This document shows, in pieces, positions 8,388-17,122 of a DNA stretch of 64,000 nucleotides; the first letter of the stretch is position 1, and every line of letters begins with the position of its first letter. The DNA is taken from assembly GCA_038207585.1 (NCBI GenBank), contig JBBQZP010000002.1, positions 1 through 64,000 of the forward strand. Direction: 5' to 3'. Below the pieces are notes generated by a model, which had not been told where the DNA came from, ran no database searches, and saw only the letters and a list, made by a program, of their open reading frames with translations. The position numbers and the translations under genes were made by a program. The DNA is from JBBQZP01 sp038207585. GTDB taxonomy: Bacteria > Pseudomonadota > Alphaproteobacteria > Rhodobacterales > Rhodobacteraceae.

Positions 8388-8571
8388 TTCCCTGTTCTTC
8401 CCAATTCCTTCCCTGTTTGATCGAATTTTATTCCCTGATCCGCGGATTTAAATTCCCTGTTCCTGCAGCACAGGGAATTCCACCGTAACCCACGGAAAAC
8501 GTGAACTAAATTAGGGAGCATTTCCGCTCAAACGATCCGGAAATTCCAAAATTCCCTGTTAATTCCCTGTA
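8388..8571 (+). repeat. Helically phased TTCCCTG direct repeats downstream of the recombinase
   Basis: TTCCCTG occurs at 8388, 8409, 8431, 8453, 8552 and 8563, with spacings of 21, 22, 22, 99 and 11 bp, all close to multiples of the 11-bp helical turn. An inverted copy (CAGGGAA) is at 8471-8477. Several copies extend to AATTCCCTGT. Phased short repeats of this kind are usually protein binding sites on one DNA face. The location in the noncoding 436 bp between the recombinase stop and the tRNA suggests recombinase or accessory-protein sites. The remainder of 8309-8744 shows no gene. Confidence 0.7.
8451..8479. repeat. Perfect 10-bp inverted repeat within the TTCCCTG array
   Basis: AATTCCCTGT at 8451-8460 is matched exactly by ACAGGGAATT at 8470-8479 with a 9-bp spacer. 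The dyad symmetry fits a dimeric recombinase or regulator site, or the core of an attachment site. A transcription terminator is less likely because no T-run follows. Confidence 0.65.
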
Positions 8572-8744
8572 TTTCTCAATCGAGGCAAACCGAACGGCCC
8601 CCGCGCCTCGCAGAGACGCGAGACCCAAAGGCCGGGATCAGCGGTCGACCACGACGTCTCTGATACAGAAAAACCAGCCTAACCCCCGGAAACAGGGGAA
8701 AATTTCCGCGGAGAAGGGAAAGTTGATAGATATCAATGGGTTGG

Positions 8745-8834
8745 TGGCGGAAGCGGTGGGATTCGAACCCACGGAACGGTCTCCCGTTCGCTCAGTTAGC
8801 AACCGAGTGCTTTCGGCCTCTCAGCCACGCTTCC
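8745..8834 (-). tRNA. tRNA-Ser(GCT)
   Basis: The minus strand folds as a class II tRNA: acceptor arms GGAAGCG and CGCTTCC, discriminator G, and an encoded CCA at 8745-8747. The anticodon arm is CTCGG-TTGCTAA-CTGAG with anticodon GCT, which reads AGC/AGT serine codons. A long variable arm (GAACGGGAGACCGTTC) and the T-loop GTTCGAATCC are visible. The 3' end faces the recombinase module, which is the usual orientation for integration into a tRNA gene. Confidence 0.95.
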
Positions 8835-8985
8835 GACGGGGATGTTCTAGCCTTGGCCGTGATAGGGGGCAAGGTGAAAAATCGACAATGGGTTGCTGCT
8901 GGAAAGGCTGCTGCAAAAACTAATCCGGCGCATGGATCACACGGCACGGTCAGCGCGGCGGTTGGGGCCGACGCGTATTCCGTGT

Positions 8986-10377
8986 CTAGACCGTGTGTAG
9001 ATAGAGGTCGAAGTCCACCTCGGACACGGTGCGCATCACGCGGGCGTATTCCGCCGATTTGATGGCGCAGAAGGTGCGGTGCATATCCTCGCCCAAGGCG
9101 TCCTTCAGGAAGACCGAGGCTTTGGCCGCCTCGATGGCACCCCGCCAATCGACGGGAATCGCCGGTGCATCCTGCCCGCCTGCATAGCCGTTGCCAGTGG
9201 TTTCCGGGCCGGGGTCAATGCGGCCCGCAAGGCCGTGGCGGATGCCCGCCAGCACGGTCGCGGCCACCAGATACGGGTTCGCATCCACCCCCGCCGGGCG
9301 ATGTTCGATCCGGCGTGCGGCACGGTCGCCCGCCGGAATGCGCAGCGCAACCGACCGGTTATTGACGCCCCATGTCGGGCTGACCGGCGCATAGGATTGT
9401 GCGGCAAACCGCCGCCAGGAATTGGCATGCGGCGCAAAGACCAGCATGGATTCGCCCATGGTGGCACGCAGGCCGCCCAGCGCGTGCAGGATCAGCGGCG
9501 ACCATTCGCCCTCCACCGCCTCGACAAAGACATTGCGGCCCTTGGTGTCGATCAGAGACGCATGAAAATGCATGCCCGACCCGGCATAAGCCTCGATCGG
9601 TTTGGCCATGAAACAGGCGGTCACGCCATGCGCGCGGGCCTGTGCGCGCACGATACGCTTCAGGCGGATCAGGTCATCAGCGGCCTGCATCACGTCTTCG
9701 CGGTAATGCAGCGTCAACTCATACTGGCCCGGCGCGTATTCCGAGATCATGGTTTCGGCCTTAATCCCGGCCTTGGCGGCACCTGCGTAGATATCGGCAA
9801 AAAGCGGCAACATCCCGTGCAGGTGGTCCACCGAATAAACCTCGGTCTTGTGGCTGGGCCGCCCGTCCAGCACATCGCGGGCGGGCTGCACGCGGCCATT
9901 GGCATCTCGGTCATTGGCCAGCAGAAAGAACTCCAGTTCGAACGCAGCAGACGCACTCAGGCCCACCGCCGCCAACGCATCGACCTGCCGTTGCAGGGCG
10001 TGGCGCGGGTCGGATGTCATGGGCGCGCCGTCCAGATCATAAAGGCTCATCAGCACTTCGCCGCGCGGGGGTGTCGTGCCATGCAGCGGCACCAGCGTGC
10101 CGGGAATCGGCCACGCCCGCAGATCGCCATCGCCCTGATCCCAGATCAGCCCGGTTTCATGCACGTCCTCGCCGCAGATATCGAGGCCAAGGATGGAAAT
10201 CGGCAGATGCCGCCCGCCCTTGTAAAACGATTCCAACTCGTGCCGTCGGATGATCTTGCCGCGCCCGATGCCGTTGGCGTCGTGCAGCACGATGTCGAAC
10301 GCCTCGATCTCGGGGTGGGCGGCAAGAAATGCCGTGGCCTCGGCAGGGGAGGAGTTGGAGGGGCTTGTCAGGGTCAT
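8986..10377 (-). CDS. Glutamine synthetase family protein (gamma-glutamyl-amine ligase type)
   Basis: The product is 463 aa, the length of PuuA-like and other GS-family ligases. They activate glutamate with ATP and couple it to ammonia or an amine. Visible motifs are AAFELEFFLL (metal-binding Glu), the GSGMHFHASL signature and IEHRPAGVDANPYLVAAT in the C-terminal catalytic domain. The N-terminal domain (about 20-120) replaces the canonical GlnA beta-grasp sequence. The class III aminotransferase gene ends 1 bp upstream, so the two are one transcript. An amine-glutamylating or amine-catabolic role fits the context better than nitrogen assimilation. The substrate is unknown. Confidence 0.88.
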   Translation of the reverse strand: MTLTSPSNSSPAEATAFLAAHPEIEAFDIVLHDANGIGRGKIIRRHELESFYKGGRHLPISILGLDICGEDVHETGLIWDQGDGDLRAWPIPGTLVPLHGTTPPRGEVLMSLYDLDGAPMTSDPRHALQRQVDALAAVGLSASAAFELEFFLLANDRDANGRVQPARDVLDGRPSHKTEVYSVDHLHGMLPLFADIYAGAAKAGIKAETMISEYAPGQYELTLHYREDVMQAADDLIRLKRIVRAQARAHGVTACFMAKPIEAYAGSGMHFHASLIDTKGRNVFVEAVEGEWSPLILHALGGLRATMGESMLVFAPHANSWRRFAAQSYAPVSPTWGVNNRSVALRIPAGDRAARRIEHRPAGVDANPYLVAATVLAGIRHGLAGRIDPGPETTGNGYAGGQDAPAIPVDWRGAIEAAKASVFLKDALGEDMHRTFCAIKSAEYARVMRTVSEVDFDLYLHTV

Positions 10378-10378
10378 G

Positions 10379-11749
10379 TCAACTCTCGAACAGATGGGTC
10401 AGGATTTCGTCGAACGCACCGATCAGGCGGTCGATCTGGGCTTTGCGGGTGGCGGGGCTGATCAGCATCATGTTGTGAAAGGGTGCGATCAGGCTCCCGC
10501 GATTGACCAGCGCCAGATGGATCGCAGCCTCCAGCGCGGGTTGGTGGGCGGCGGCAGCTTCAGTCCCGTTGGCCAACGGGCCGGGGGCGCAGATGAATTC
10601 CACCCGCGCGCCGACGCGCAGCGCGTGCCAAGGGGCCTTGCGCGCCGCAATCACGCGGGACAAGCCCGCCTCAAGCCGGGCCGCGCCCTTTTCCATATGG
10701 GCGTAGGCGTCGTCGGTCATCACCTTTTCCAGCGTTGCACGCAGGCAGGCAAACTGCATCGGGTTGGCCGACAGCGTGGTGCCCATGCCCGAATGACCTG
10801 CGGGGCGCGCGGCGTCATAGGCGGCAAAGCGGGCGGCGACGTCTTCGGTCATTCCCCAGATTGCCGTTGGCACACCGCCCGCCACGCATTTTCCTGCGAC
10901 CAGCATGTCGGGCTGCAATCCGTGAACGCGCGCGTAACCTCCGCGCCCGGTGCTGATGGTATGCGTCTCGTCAATGATCAAGAGCGCGCTGTGGTCGCGG
11001 GACAGGTCGCGCAACCCGTCCAGAAACCCCGGCGCGGGCAGCACCATGCAAGAGTTGGTCATCACAGGTTCGGTCAGAATGGCCGCAACCTCGCCGGTTT
11101 CCAGCGCCGTTTTCACCGCTGTCAGATCGTTGAATTCCACACAGATCGCGGTCTTGCCAAGGTCGGCCACCTGCCCCACAAGACCGGGCCGCGCGACGGT
11201 GCGGCTGCCTTTCCGGGTCACCATCGTGTCGTCGACCGTGCCGTGATAGCAGCCTTCAAACACCAGCACCTTGGACCGCCCCGTCACCGCGCGCGCGACG
11301 CGCAAGGCAAAGCGGTTGGCATCCGTGGCGGTGGTGGCAATCTGCCAGCGGTAAGGGCCGAAAACATCGACCAGCATTTGCCCGGCCCGCAGCGCATCCT
11401 TGCTGGGCAGCATATAGGTCAGCCCTCGCCGCGCCTGCTTGCGGATCGCCTTTGCAACCGGGTCGGGCGAATGGCCGAACATGCTGCCGGTATCGCCAAG
11501 GCAGAAATCGTCCAGCCCGTAGCCGTCAATATCGCTGATCCGCGCGCCCTTGGCGCGGTCGATGACCAAGGGAAACGGCATCGACCAGTCGCGCATCCAA
11601 TGCATGGGCACGTCCGAAAGATAGGCCCCGGCACCCGCCTGCAGGGCCGCGCGCGTCTTGGGGCGCGACGCAGCAAACCGTGCAGCCTCGCGCACCCTCA
11701 GGGCTGCGATCCGGTCAGGGGAAACCCCGGCGATACGGTCGTCAGTCAT
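10379..11749 (-). CDS. Class III aminotransferase (glutamate-1-semialdehyde aminomutase-like)
   Basis: The product is 456 aa from the ATG at 11749; an upstream extension of the frame has Arg/Pro-rich noncoding character. It is a fold-type I PLP enzyme. Visible are FEGCYHGTVDD near the cofactor phosphate, LLIIDETHTISTGRGG with the Asp that contacts the PLP nitrogen, and the Schiff-base lysine in MLVAGKCVAGGVPTAIWG. The family includes GSA aminomutases and omega-aminotransferases. It leads an operon with the GS-family ligase and is divergent from the gene at 11923. A catabolic transamination of an amine or beta-amino acid is inferred; heme synthesis is less likely here. Confidence 0.88.
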   Translation of the reverse strand: MTDDRIAGVSPDRIAALRVREAARFAASRPKTRAALQAGAGAYLSDVPMHWMRDWSMPFPLVIDRAKGARISDIDGYGLDDFCLGDTGSMFGHSPDPVAKAIRKQARRGLTYMLPSKDALRAGQMLVDVFGPYRWQIATTATDANRFALRVARAVTGRSKVLVFEGCYHGTVDDTMVTRKGSRTVARPGLVGQVADLGKTAICVEFNDLTAVKTALETGEVAAILTEPVMTNSCMVLPAPGFLDGLRDLSRDHSALLIIDETHTISTGRGGYARVHGLQPDMLVAGKCVAGGVPTAIWGMTEDVAARFAAYDAARPAGHSGMGTTLSANPMQFACLRATLEKVMTDDAYAHMEKGAARLEAGLSRVIAARKAPWHALRVGARVEFICAPGPLANGTEAAAAHQPALEAAIHLALVNRGSLIAPFHNMMLISPATRKAQIDRLIGAFDEILTHLFES

Positions 11750-11922
11750 CGGGCACGCCCCTTCCATGCAAACATGCGGGCTTATGCGCCGGGGTTTGAT
11801 CAAATTCAAGCGTTTCGGGCGGGACACTGCGGAAACACGCGCCCCCGGACCGGTCCGATCACGGCCTTGCACGCTTTGCGCAATGCGGCGCATGATCCGG
11901 CCGGACAGCGATGCGAGGGGCA

Positions 11923-13029
11923 ATGACCGGATTTCACAACATGCAGGCACGGGGCATCCGGGTGGCGCTTGACCTTGCATTCGGGCAACTGGCGCGGTTC
12001 GAGGTGCAGATCGGCGGGCGCTGGACCGCCCCGCTTGCCCGCGTGCCATGGGCCGACGCACCGCCCAAGTGCGAGGCGATAGATCGCGGCCCGCATCTGG
12101 CCCGCATGACGGGCGATTTCTTCTGCGCACCGTTCGGGCGGGCCGATATCGAAGACGCGCCGCCGCATGGCTGGACGGCAAACGCGGCGTGGGAACTGGT
12201 CGCCGAACGCACGCTTCCCGACGGCTGCGAGGCGCGCTTTGTGCTGTCGCGCCCGGTGATCGGGGCGCGGGTCGAAAAGATCTGGCGGCTGCGCGACGGG
12301 CATCCGTTCCTGTATCAAAGCCATGTGTTCACCGGCGGTGCAGGCGCGCTAAGCATGGCGCATCACGTGATGGTCGATGTTGGTCAGGGCGCGCGCCTGC
12401 ACCTTTCACCGCGCGCTTGGGCGGAAACACCCGATACGCCGCTGGAGCCGGACCCGTCGCGCGGGCGGTTCGCCTTGCAGTATCCGGCGCGCACGACCGA
12501 TCCCACGCAGTTCCCCCTTGCGGGTGGCGGCACGGCGGACCTGACGCGCTATCCCCTTGCACAGGGCCACGAGGATTTCGTGATGCTGGTTGATCCGCTG
12601 CCCGCCACCCCTGGCGCGGCTTTCGCATGGTCGGTCGTGCAGAGGGCGCAGGGCGATGCGGTCGTGCTGATCAAGGATCGCCGGACTCTGCCGCAGACAA
12701 TGCTGTGGATTTCCAACGGCGGGCGCGATTATGCCCCGTGGTCGGGGCGGCATGTCGGTGTGCTGGGGATCGAGGATGCCTGCGCGTGGTCGGCTTATGG
12801 ACATCACGCCTCGGCGCAGGAGAACGCATTGATGGCGCAGGGGTATCGCACCGCACATGATTTGCAAGGTGGCAAGGCGGTTGTCATCCATCACGCGCTT
12901 GGGGTGGCCGATGCGGCGGGCGCTGCGGCGATAACGCTGGACATCGGGGCCGAGGCCGTTCTTTTGCGCAATGGCGCGTCAAACCTTGCGACCTTGCCCT
13001 TTGACGCGGCCCATTTCGACAGCGCTTAG
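11923..13029 (+). CDS. Hypothetical protein, possibly galactose-mutarotase-like fold
   Basis: The product is 368 aa from ATG 11923, or 372 aa from ATG 11911; neither has an ideal ribosome binding site, though GAGG lies just before 11923. No signal peptide or membrane segment is seen. The composition is beta-rich, with DFFCAPFG, PPHGWTANAAWEL and HPFLYQSHVF resembling the sugar-binding beta-sandwich of aldose epimerase-like proteins. This is a weak family assignment. The gene is divergent from the aminotransferase and its last 4 bp overlap the 3' end of the racemase on the other strand. The function is unknown. Confidence 0.65.
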   Translation: MTGFHNMQARGIRVALDLAFGQLARFEVQIGGRWTAPLARVPWADAPPKCEAIDRGPHLARMTGDFFCAPFGRADIEDAPPHGWTANAAWELVAERTLPDGCEARFVLSRPVIGARVEKIWRLRDGHPFLYQSHVFTGGAGALSMAHHVMVDVGQGARLHLSPRAWAETPDTPLEPDPSRGRFALQYPARTTDPTQFPLAGGGTADLTRYPLAQGHEDFVMLVDPLPATPGAAFAWSVVQRAQGDAVVLIKDRRTLPQTMLWISNGGRDYAPWSGRHVGVLGIEDACAWSAYGHHASAQENALMAQGYRTAHDLQGGKAVVIHHALGVADAAGAAAITLDIGAEAVLLRNGASNLATLPFDAAHFDSA

Positions 13030-13706
13030 GCGCGCGCGGCGCGGATCACCTCGGCCACCAAACAATCCATGCTGTCGGTCCATGCCAGCCCGTCCAACGC
13101 CGCTGTCAGCAGCGACAATTCCGTGCAGCAGACCAGCAGATGATCGCAGCCCTGCGCCATCGCGCGCGCCAACCGCGCAAATTCCGCCTGCGCATCCGCC
13201 CCGGTATCCCCGGTTTTCACCAGCCGGATCAATGCCAGCAGGGGCGCGTCATCGGCCATGAACACGGGCACCAGATCGGCCTCGGAAAAGGGCGCGTCAA
13301 ACACCCCCGCCAGCCTAACAGCAGGCGAGGCGAGCATCCCGATCCGCGCGCCTTTCGGGAGCGATTTCCGCAACGCCCGCGCGGTGGCATGGCGCATATC
13401 CAGAAACGGCAGCGGCGTCGCGGCGATGATTGCCCCGGCATAGGCGTGGGCCGTGTTGCAGGGCATCGCCAGTGCAACCGCCCCCGCCGCCTCAAGATCG
13501 CGCGCCATGCGGGCCAGAACCGGGGCCGGGTCATCGCCCACACCGTCTATCAGCCGTCTGATGCGACTGGGAACGGCGGGGTTTTGATGCACGATCAGCG
13601 GCACATGGTCGGCATCATCGCGGGCGGGCACGGCGGCGATGACCTTTTGCATCAGCAAAACCGTCGCCTCCGGCCCCATGCCCCCGATGATGCCAATGGG
13701 TTTCAC
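13026..13706 (-). CDS. Aspartate/glutamate racemase family protein
   Basis: The product is 226 aa, the usual size for cofactor-independent Asp/Glu/hydantoin racemases. It begins with IGIIGGMGPEATVLLM, the family's N-terminal signature. Both catalytic cysteines are visible: one in ALAMPCNTAHAY and one in LLVCCTELSLL. It is the last gene of the operon with the HisD/HpsN-like and CuyA/DcyD-like genes, starting 10 bp after the latter. Cysteate is the sulfonate analogue of aspartate, so racemisation of cysteate or aspartate is a reasonable guess from context. The 3' end overlaps the convergent gene at 11923-13029. Confidence 0.9.
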   Translation of the reverse strand: MKPIGIIGGMGPEATVLLMQKVIAAVPARDDADHVPLIVHQNPAVPSRIRRLIDGVGDDPAPVLARMARDLEAAGAVALAMPCNTAHAYAGAIIAATPLPFLDMRHATARALRKSLPKGARIGMLASPAVRLAGVFDAPFSEADLVPVFMADDAPLLALIRLVKTGDTGADAQAEFARLARAMAQGCDHLLVCCTELSLLTAALDGLAWTDSMDCLVAEVIRAARA

Positions 13707-13716
13707 GGGCGCGGTT

Positions 13717-14718
13717 TCACGCGTGCGGCAGAACGTGGGTGTAGCCGGTCAGACCGATGGCACCCCCGGTGTGCAGGAACACGATGCGCTGGCCCTTCTT
13801 GAAATGCCCCTTGCGGCAAAGATCAATCAGACCCGCCGCCCCCTTGCCGGAATAGACCGGGTCCAGCAGGATCGCTTCGGTTTTCGCAAAGATATCAATT
13901 GCTTCCAGTGTGCTGTCAGCGGGGATGCCGTAGCCCTTGCCGATATAATCGCAATTCGCCACCACATCCGCGCGCGCAACCGCGCCCTGAACGCCAAGTT
14001 TTTCCTCGGTCAGTTGCGCCAGCTTGAAGACGTTGCCTTCCTGCGTTTCCTTGGGCGCACGCACGCCGATGCCCAAAAGCGGCAGTTGCGCGTTCAAGGC
14101 CTTCAGCCCGACGATCAGACCCGCATGGGTGCCCGCAGACCCGGTGGCCGTAACCATGTGATCAAAGGTGATCCCGCCCTCGACCATCTGGCCCAGAAGT
14201 TCCAGCGCGCAGTTCACATAGCCGAGCGCCCCGGTGGCGTTCGACCCGCCGCCCACGATGGTATAGGGGTTGCGGCCCTTGGCGCGGAAATCTTCGGCCA
14301 CGGCCATCATCTCGGCGTTCATATCAAGCCCCGGCCCGCGATGCTCGATGCTGGCACCATGCAGCACGTCCAGCAGCACGTTGCCGTTCATGCGGTAGTT
14401 GGGTTCGTTATAGCCGGTGCGATCCTCAAGCAGGATATGGCAATCCATGCCCAGTTTCGCCGCCGCCGCCGCCGTTTGCCGCGCGTGGTTGGATTGCGTG
14501 GCGCCTTGGGTCAGCACGATGTCGGCCTTTTGCGCCAACGCCTCGGCCATCAGGAATTCCAGCTTGCGGGTCTTGTTGCCGCCGGTGGAAAGGCCTGTGC
14601 AATCATCGCGTTTGATCCAGATTTCGGGGCCGCCCAGCAGCGCCGACAATCGCGGCATGTGTTCAAGCGGGGTCGGCAGATGGGCCAGACGGGTGCGGGG
14701 AAAGCGGGAAAGATGCAC
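13717..14718 (-). CDS. D-cysteine desulfhydrase / L-cysteate sulfo-lyase family PLP enzyme
   Basis: The product is 333 aa from a GTG start at 14718, chosen because AAGGA lies 8 nt upstream; a longer frame to 14895 runs into the upstream gene. It is a fold-type II PLP enzyme related to DcyD and ACC deaminase. The N-terminus HLSRFPRTRLAHLPTPLE and the PLP lysine in TGLSTGGNKTRKLEFL are characteristic. Roseobacter CuyA, which splits L-cysteate to pyruvate, sulfite and ammonia, belongs to this family and starts very similarly. It lies 11 bp behind an HpsN-like gene, which favours the sulfonate role. D-cysteine desulfhydrase remains possible. Confidence 0.88.
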   Translation of the reverse strand: MHLSRFPRTRLAHLPTPLEHMPRLSALLGGPEIWIKRDDCTGLSTGGNKTRKLEFLMAEALAQKADIVLTQGATQSNHARQTAAAAAKLGMDCHILLEDRTGYNEPNYRMNGNVLLDVLHGASIEHRGPGLDMNAEMMAVAEDFRAKGRNPYTIVGGGSNATGALGYVNCALELLGQMVEGGITFDHMVTATGSAGTHAGLIVGLKALNAQLPLLGIGVRAPKETQEGNVFKLAQLTEEKLGVQGAVARADVVANCDYIGKGYGIPADSTLEAIDIFAKTEAILLDPVYSGKGAAGLIDLCRKGHFKKGQRIVFLHTGGAIGLTGYTHVLPHA

Positions 14719-14729
14719 TGTGATATTCC

Positions 14730-16052
14730 TTAGTTGGTTGCCGCAGCTTGGGCGGCGACAAGATGGGCGGCGGGCGCGAATTTCGCAAGGCGGATGTCGG
14801 CGGTGCGGGCATGGCCTTCCATCCCCTCGAACCGGCTGATGTTGGCGGTCACTTCGGCCAGACGCGGCAGGGCCTCGTCCGACACCGTCTGCCATGTCAC
14901 GGTTTTCAGGAACTTGTGGACGGACAAGCCCCCGGTATAGCGCGCGGCACCACTGGTCGGCAGCACATGGTTGGTGCCCGCCGCCTTGTCACCGAACGCC
15001 ACCGTCGTATTCGCGCCCAAAAACAGCGAGCCATAGGCGCGCAGCCGGGCCTTCCACCACTCCAGATCGGCGCATTGCACGTGTAGATGTTCAGGGGCGG
15101 CGCGGTCGGCATAGGCCGCCATTTCCTCGGGCGTATCGCAGATCACAATCTCGCCCAGTGCGGCCCAGGCGCCCTCGGCAGCGCCTCGGTTCGGCTGGGG
15201 CAATTCGGCGGCACACAGCGGCACCAGCCGCAGAACCTCGCGCGCCAACGCCTCGGACGTCGTGACCAGCCAGACCGGAGAGTTCACGCCGTGTTCCGCC
15301 TGCCCCACCAGATCCCACGCCACGGTCAAGGGATCGGCGGTGGCATCGGCGATGATCATGCTGTCAGTCGGCCCCGCGACCATGTCGATGCCGACGCGGC
15401 CATAAAGATGGCGCTTGGCCTCGGCCACGAACTGATTGCCCGGCCCGACCAGAATATCGGCGCGGGGCAGACCGAACAGGCCATACGCCATGGCCGCCAC
15501 CCCCTGAATCCCGCCCAAAGCCAGCACCCGGTCAGCACCGCAATGGTGCAGCGTATAAAGGATCGCATCCGGCACGCCCGCAGGCGCATCGGCGCGGGGG
15601 GGAGAGACGGCGGCGACATGCGCCACCCCTGCGACCTTGGCGGTGGTCACGGTCATCATGGCGCTGGCGATATGGGAATAGCGCCCGCCCGGCACATAAC
15701 AGCCCGCCGCCGCCACTGGGATCAGCTTTTGCCCCGCGATCAGACCGGGGCGCAATTCCACTTCGGTTTCGCGGAAACTCGCGCGCTGGGCTTCGGCGAA
15801 TTTGGCGATGTTTTCGTGGGCATAGGCGATGTCATCGCGCAACGATTGCGGCACGCGGGCGCAGGCATCGGCCATCGCCTGTTCGGACACCACTATGTCG
15901 CCCTCGAACCGGTCAAGATCACGGGCAAGGCGCTGTGCCACAGGTTCTCCCCCGGCCTCAATCTCGGCCAGAAGGCGGGCAACGGTGGCGCTGACATCTT
16001 CGGCCACCGCGGCATCAATCGGGGTCGCGCGCTTAAGGAAACTGGTGGTCAT
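14730..16052 (-). CDS. Histidinol dehydrogenase family protein (HpsN sulfopropanediol dehydrogenase-like)
   Basis: The product is 440 aa from ATG 16052. It has HisD-family features: AAGCYVPGGRYSHIASA in the NAD domain, DILVGPGNQFVAEAKR, the metal ligands in VGQAEHG, and SVHKFLKTVTW with EGMEGHARTADIRL near the C-terminus. The wording LRPGLIAGQKLIPV and GTNHVLPTSGAARYTGGLS resembles HpsN, the 2,3-dihydroxypropane-1-sulfonate 3-dehydrogenase of roseobacters, more than biosynthetic HisD. No other histidine genes are nearby. It heads an operon with a CuyA/DcyD-like lyase and a racemase and is divergent from a LysR regulator. Sulfonate catabolism is the preferred inference. Confidence 0.87.
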   Translation of the reverse strand: MTTSFLKRATPIDAAVAEDVSATVARLLAEIEAGGEPVAQRLARDLDRFEGDIVVSEQAMADACARVPQSLRDDIAYAHENIAKFAEAQRASFRETEVELRPGLIAGQKLIPVAAAGCYVPGGRYSHIASAMMTVTTAKVAGVAHVAAVSPPRADAPAGVPDAILYTLHHCGADRVLALGGIQGVAAMAYGLFGLPRADILVGPGNQFVAEAKRHLYGRVGIDMVAGPTDSMIIADATADPLTVAWDLVGQAEHGVNSPVWLVTTSEALAREVLRLVPLCAAELPQPNRGAAEGAWAALGEIVICDTPEEMAAYADRAAPEHLHVQCADLEWWKARLRAYGSLFLGANTTVAFGDKAAGTNHVLPTSGAARYTGGLSVHKFLKTVTWQTVSDEALPRLAEVTANISRFEGMEGHARTADIRLAKFAPAAHLVAAQAAATN

Positions 16053-16150
16053 CGTGACTTTCCATGATGTGATAAACCGGCGTCGGAAAATGCGGGGCTT
16101 GCCCGGCGCGACAAAGTGCGAAACCCTGCGGGCAACGAAAGCGGGGCGGC

Positions 16151-17122
16151 ATGACAGAGACACCCAAGGCCATCACCCTGCGCGCGCTTGAGGTGTTCGA
16201 GGAACTGTCGCGCACCCGGTCCTTGCGCGATACGGCACGGGCGCTGGGCATCAGCCCGCCCGCCGCCTCGCAGCAGTTGCGCAATCTGGAACTGGCGCTG
16301 GGACAGCCGCTGATCGACCACACCCGCCGCCCGCTGGAGCTGACGCAGGCCGGGCGCAGTTACCACGACCATGTGCGCGGCGCCTTGCGGCTGCTGCGGC
16401 AGGGGGCTGCGGAATTGGCGCTGGCCGACCTGACCCGGATGCGCAGCCTGCGGTTGGGCATCATTGACGATTTCGACGCCGAAGTGACGCCGCGCCTGAC
16501 GCTGGCGCTGGCAGGCGTGCTGACCAACTGCGATCTCACGCTGATGACGCAGCCCAGCCATGCCATTCTGGAGGGCATCGCCGACCGCAGTTTCGATGTC
16601 GGCATTGCCGCGCGGCCCTTCGATCTGCCCGCAGGTCTGGCCGAGCGGCCGCTGCTGCGCGACCCGTTCGTGCTGGCCGCCCCACGCGGGCTGTTGTCCA
16701 CAGCGCCCGACAGTATCGCTGCACTGGGCAAGCTGCCCTATCTGCGCCACGCCCCCGATCAGTTCATCGGCCGCCAGATTGCAGCGCATCTGGCACGGAT
16801 GAAGTTGACACTGCCGGGGCGGATTGTGATCGACAGCAATCAGGCGATGTTCGGCATGGTCGCAGCCGGGGCCGGATGGGCGATCACGACGCCTCTTGGC
16901 TGGCTGCGCGCGCGCCGGATGCAGGGACAGGTTGATCTGTTCCCGCTGCCCTTCGCCGCCTTTTCGCGCACGGTTTCCCTGTTTCACCGGGCCGAGCCGG
17001 GTGACGAGATTGCCACCATCATCAGCGCCACCCTGCGCAGCCTTTTGCGCGCGCATGTGGTCGAGCCCGCAACCGAGGCCCTGCCTTGGGTCGCCCCCGG
17101 CCTGATGATCCTGCCCGATTAA
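16151..17122 (+). CDS. LysR family transcriptional regulator
   Basis: The product is 323 aa. The N-terminal winged helix (about 8-67) contains RALEVFEELSRTRSLRDTAR and LGISPPAASQQLRNLELAL, followed by the usual LELTQAGRSYHDH. The rest is a periplasmic-binding-protein-like effector domain. It is transcribed divergently from the HpsN-like operon with a 98-bp intergenic region, the classical LysR arrangement, so it probably controls that operon in response to its substrate or an intermediate. The effector is unknown. Confidence 0.93.
   Translation: MTETPKAITLRALEVFEELSRTRSLRDTARALGISPPAASQQLRNLELALGQPLIDHTRRPLELTQAGRSYHDHVRGALRLLRQGAAELALADLTRMRSLRLGIIDDFDAEVTPRLTLALAGVLTNCDLTLMTQPSHAILEGIADRSFDVGIAARPFDLPAGLAERPLLRDPFVLAAPRGLLSTAPDSIAALGKLPYLRHAPDQFIGRQIAAHLARMKLTLPGRIVIDSNQAMFGMVAAGAGWAITTPLGWLRARRMQGQVDLFPLPFAAFSRTVSLFHRAEPGDEIATIISATLRSLLRAHVVEPATEALPWVAPGLMILPD

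Noticed and set aside
10250..11926. 558-codon plus-strand frame
   Set aside because: Antisense to the aminotransferase; His/Gln/Arg-rich with no domain.
14730..16052. Biosynthetic histidinol dehydrogenase (hisD)
   Set aside because: No other his genes are nearby, and sequence wording and neighbours fit HpsN-type better; kept as an alternative.
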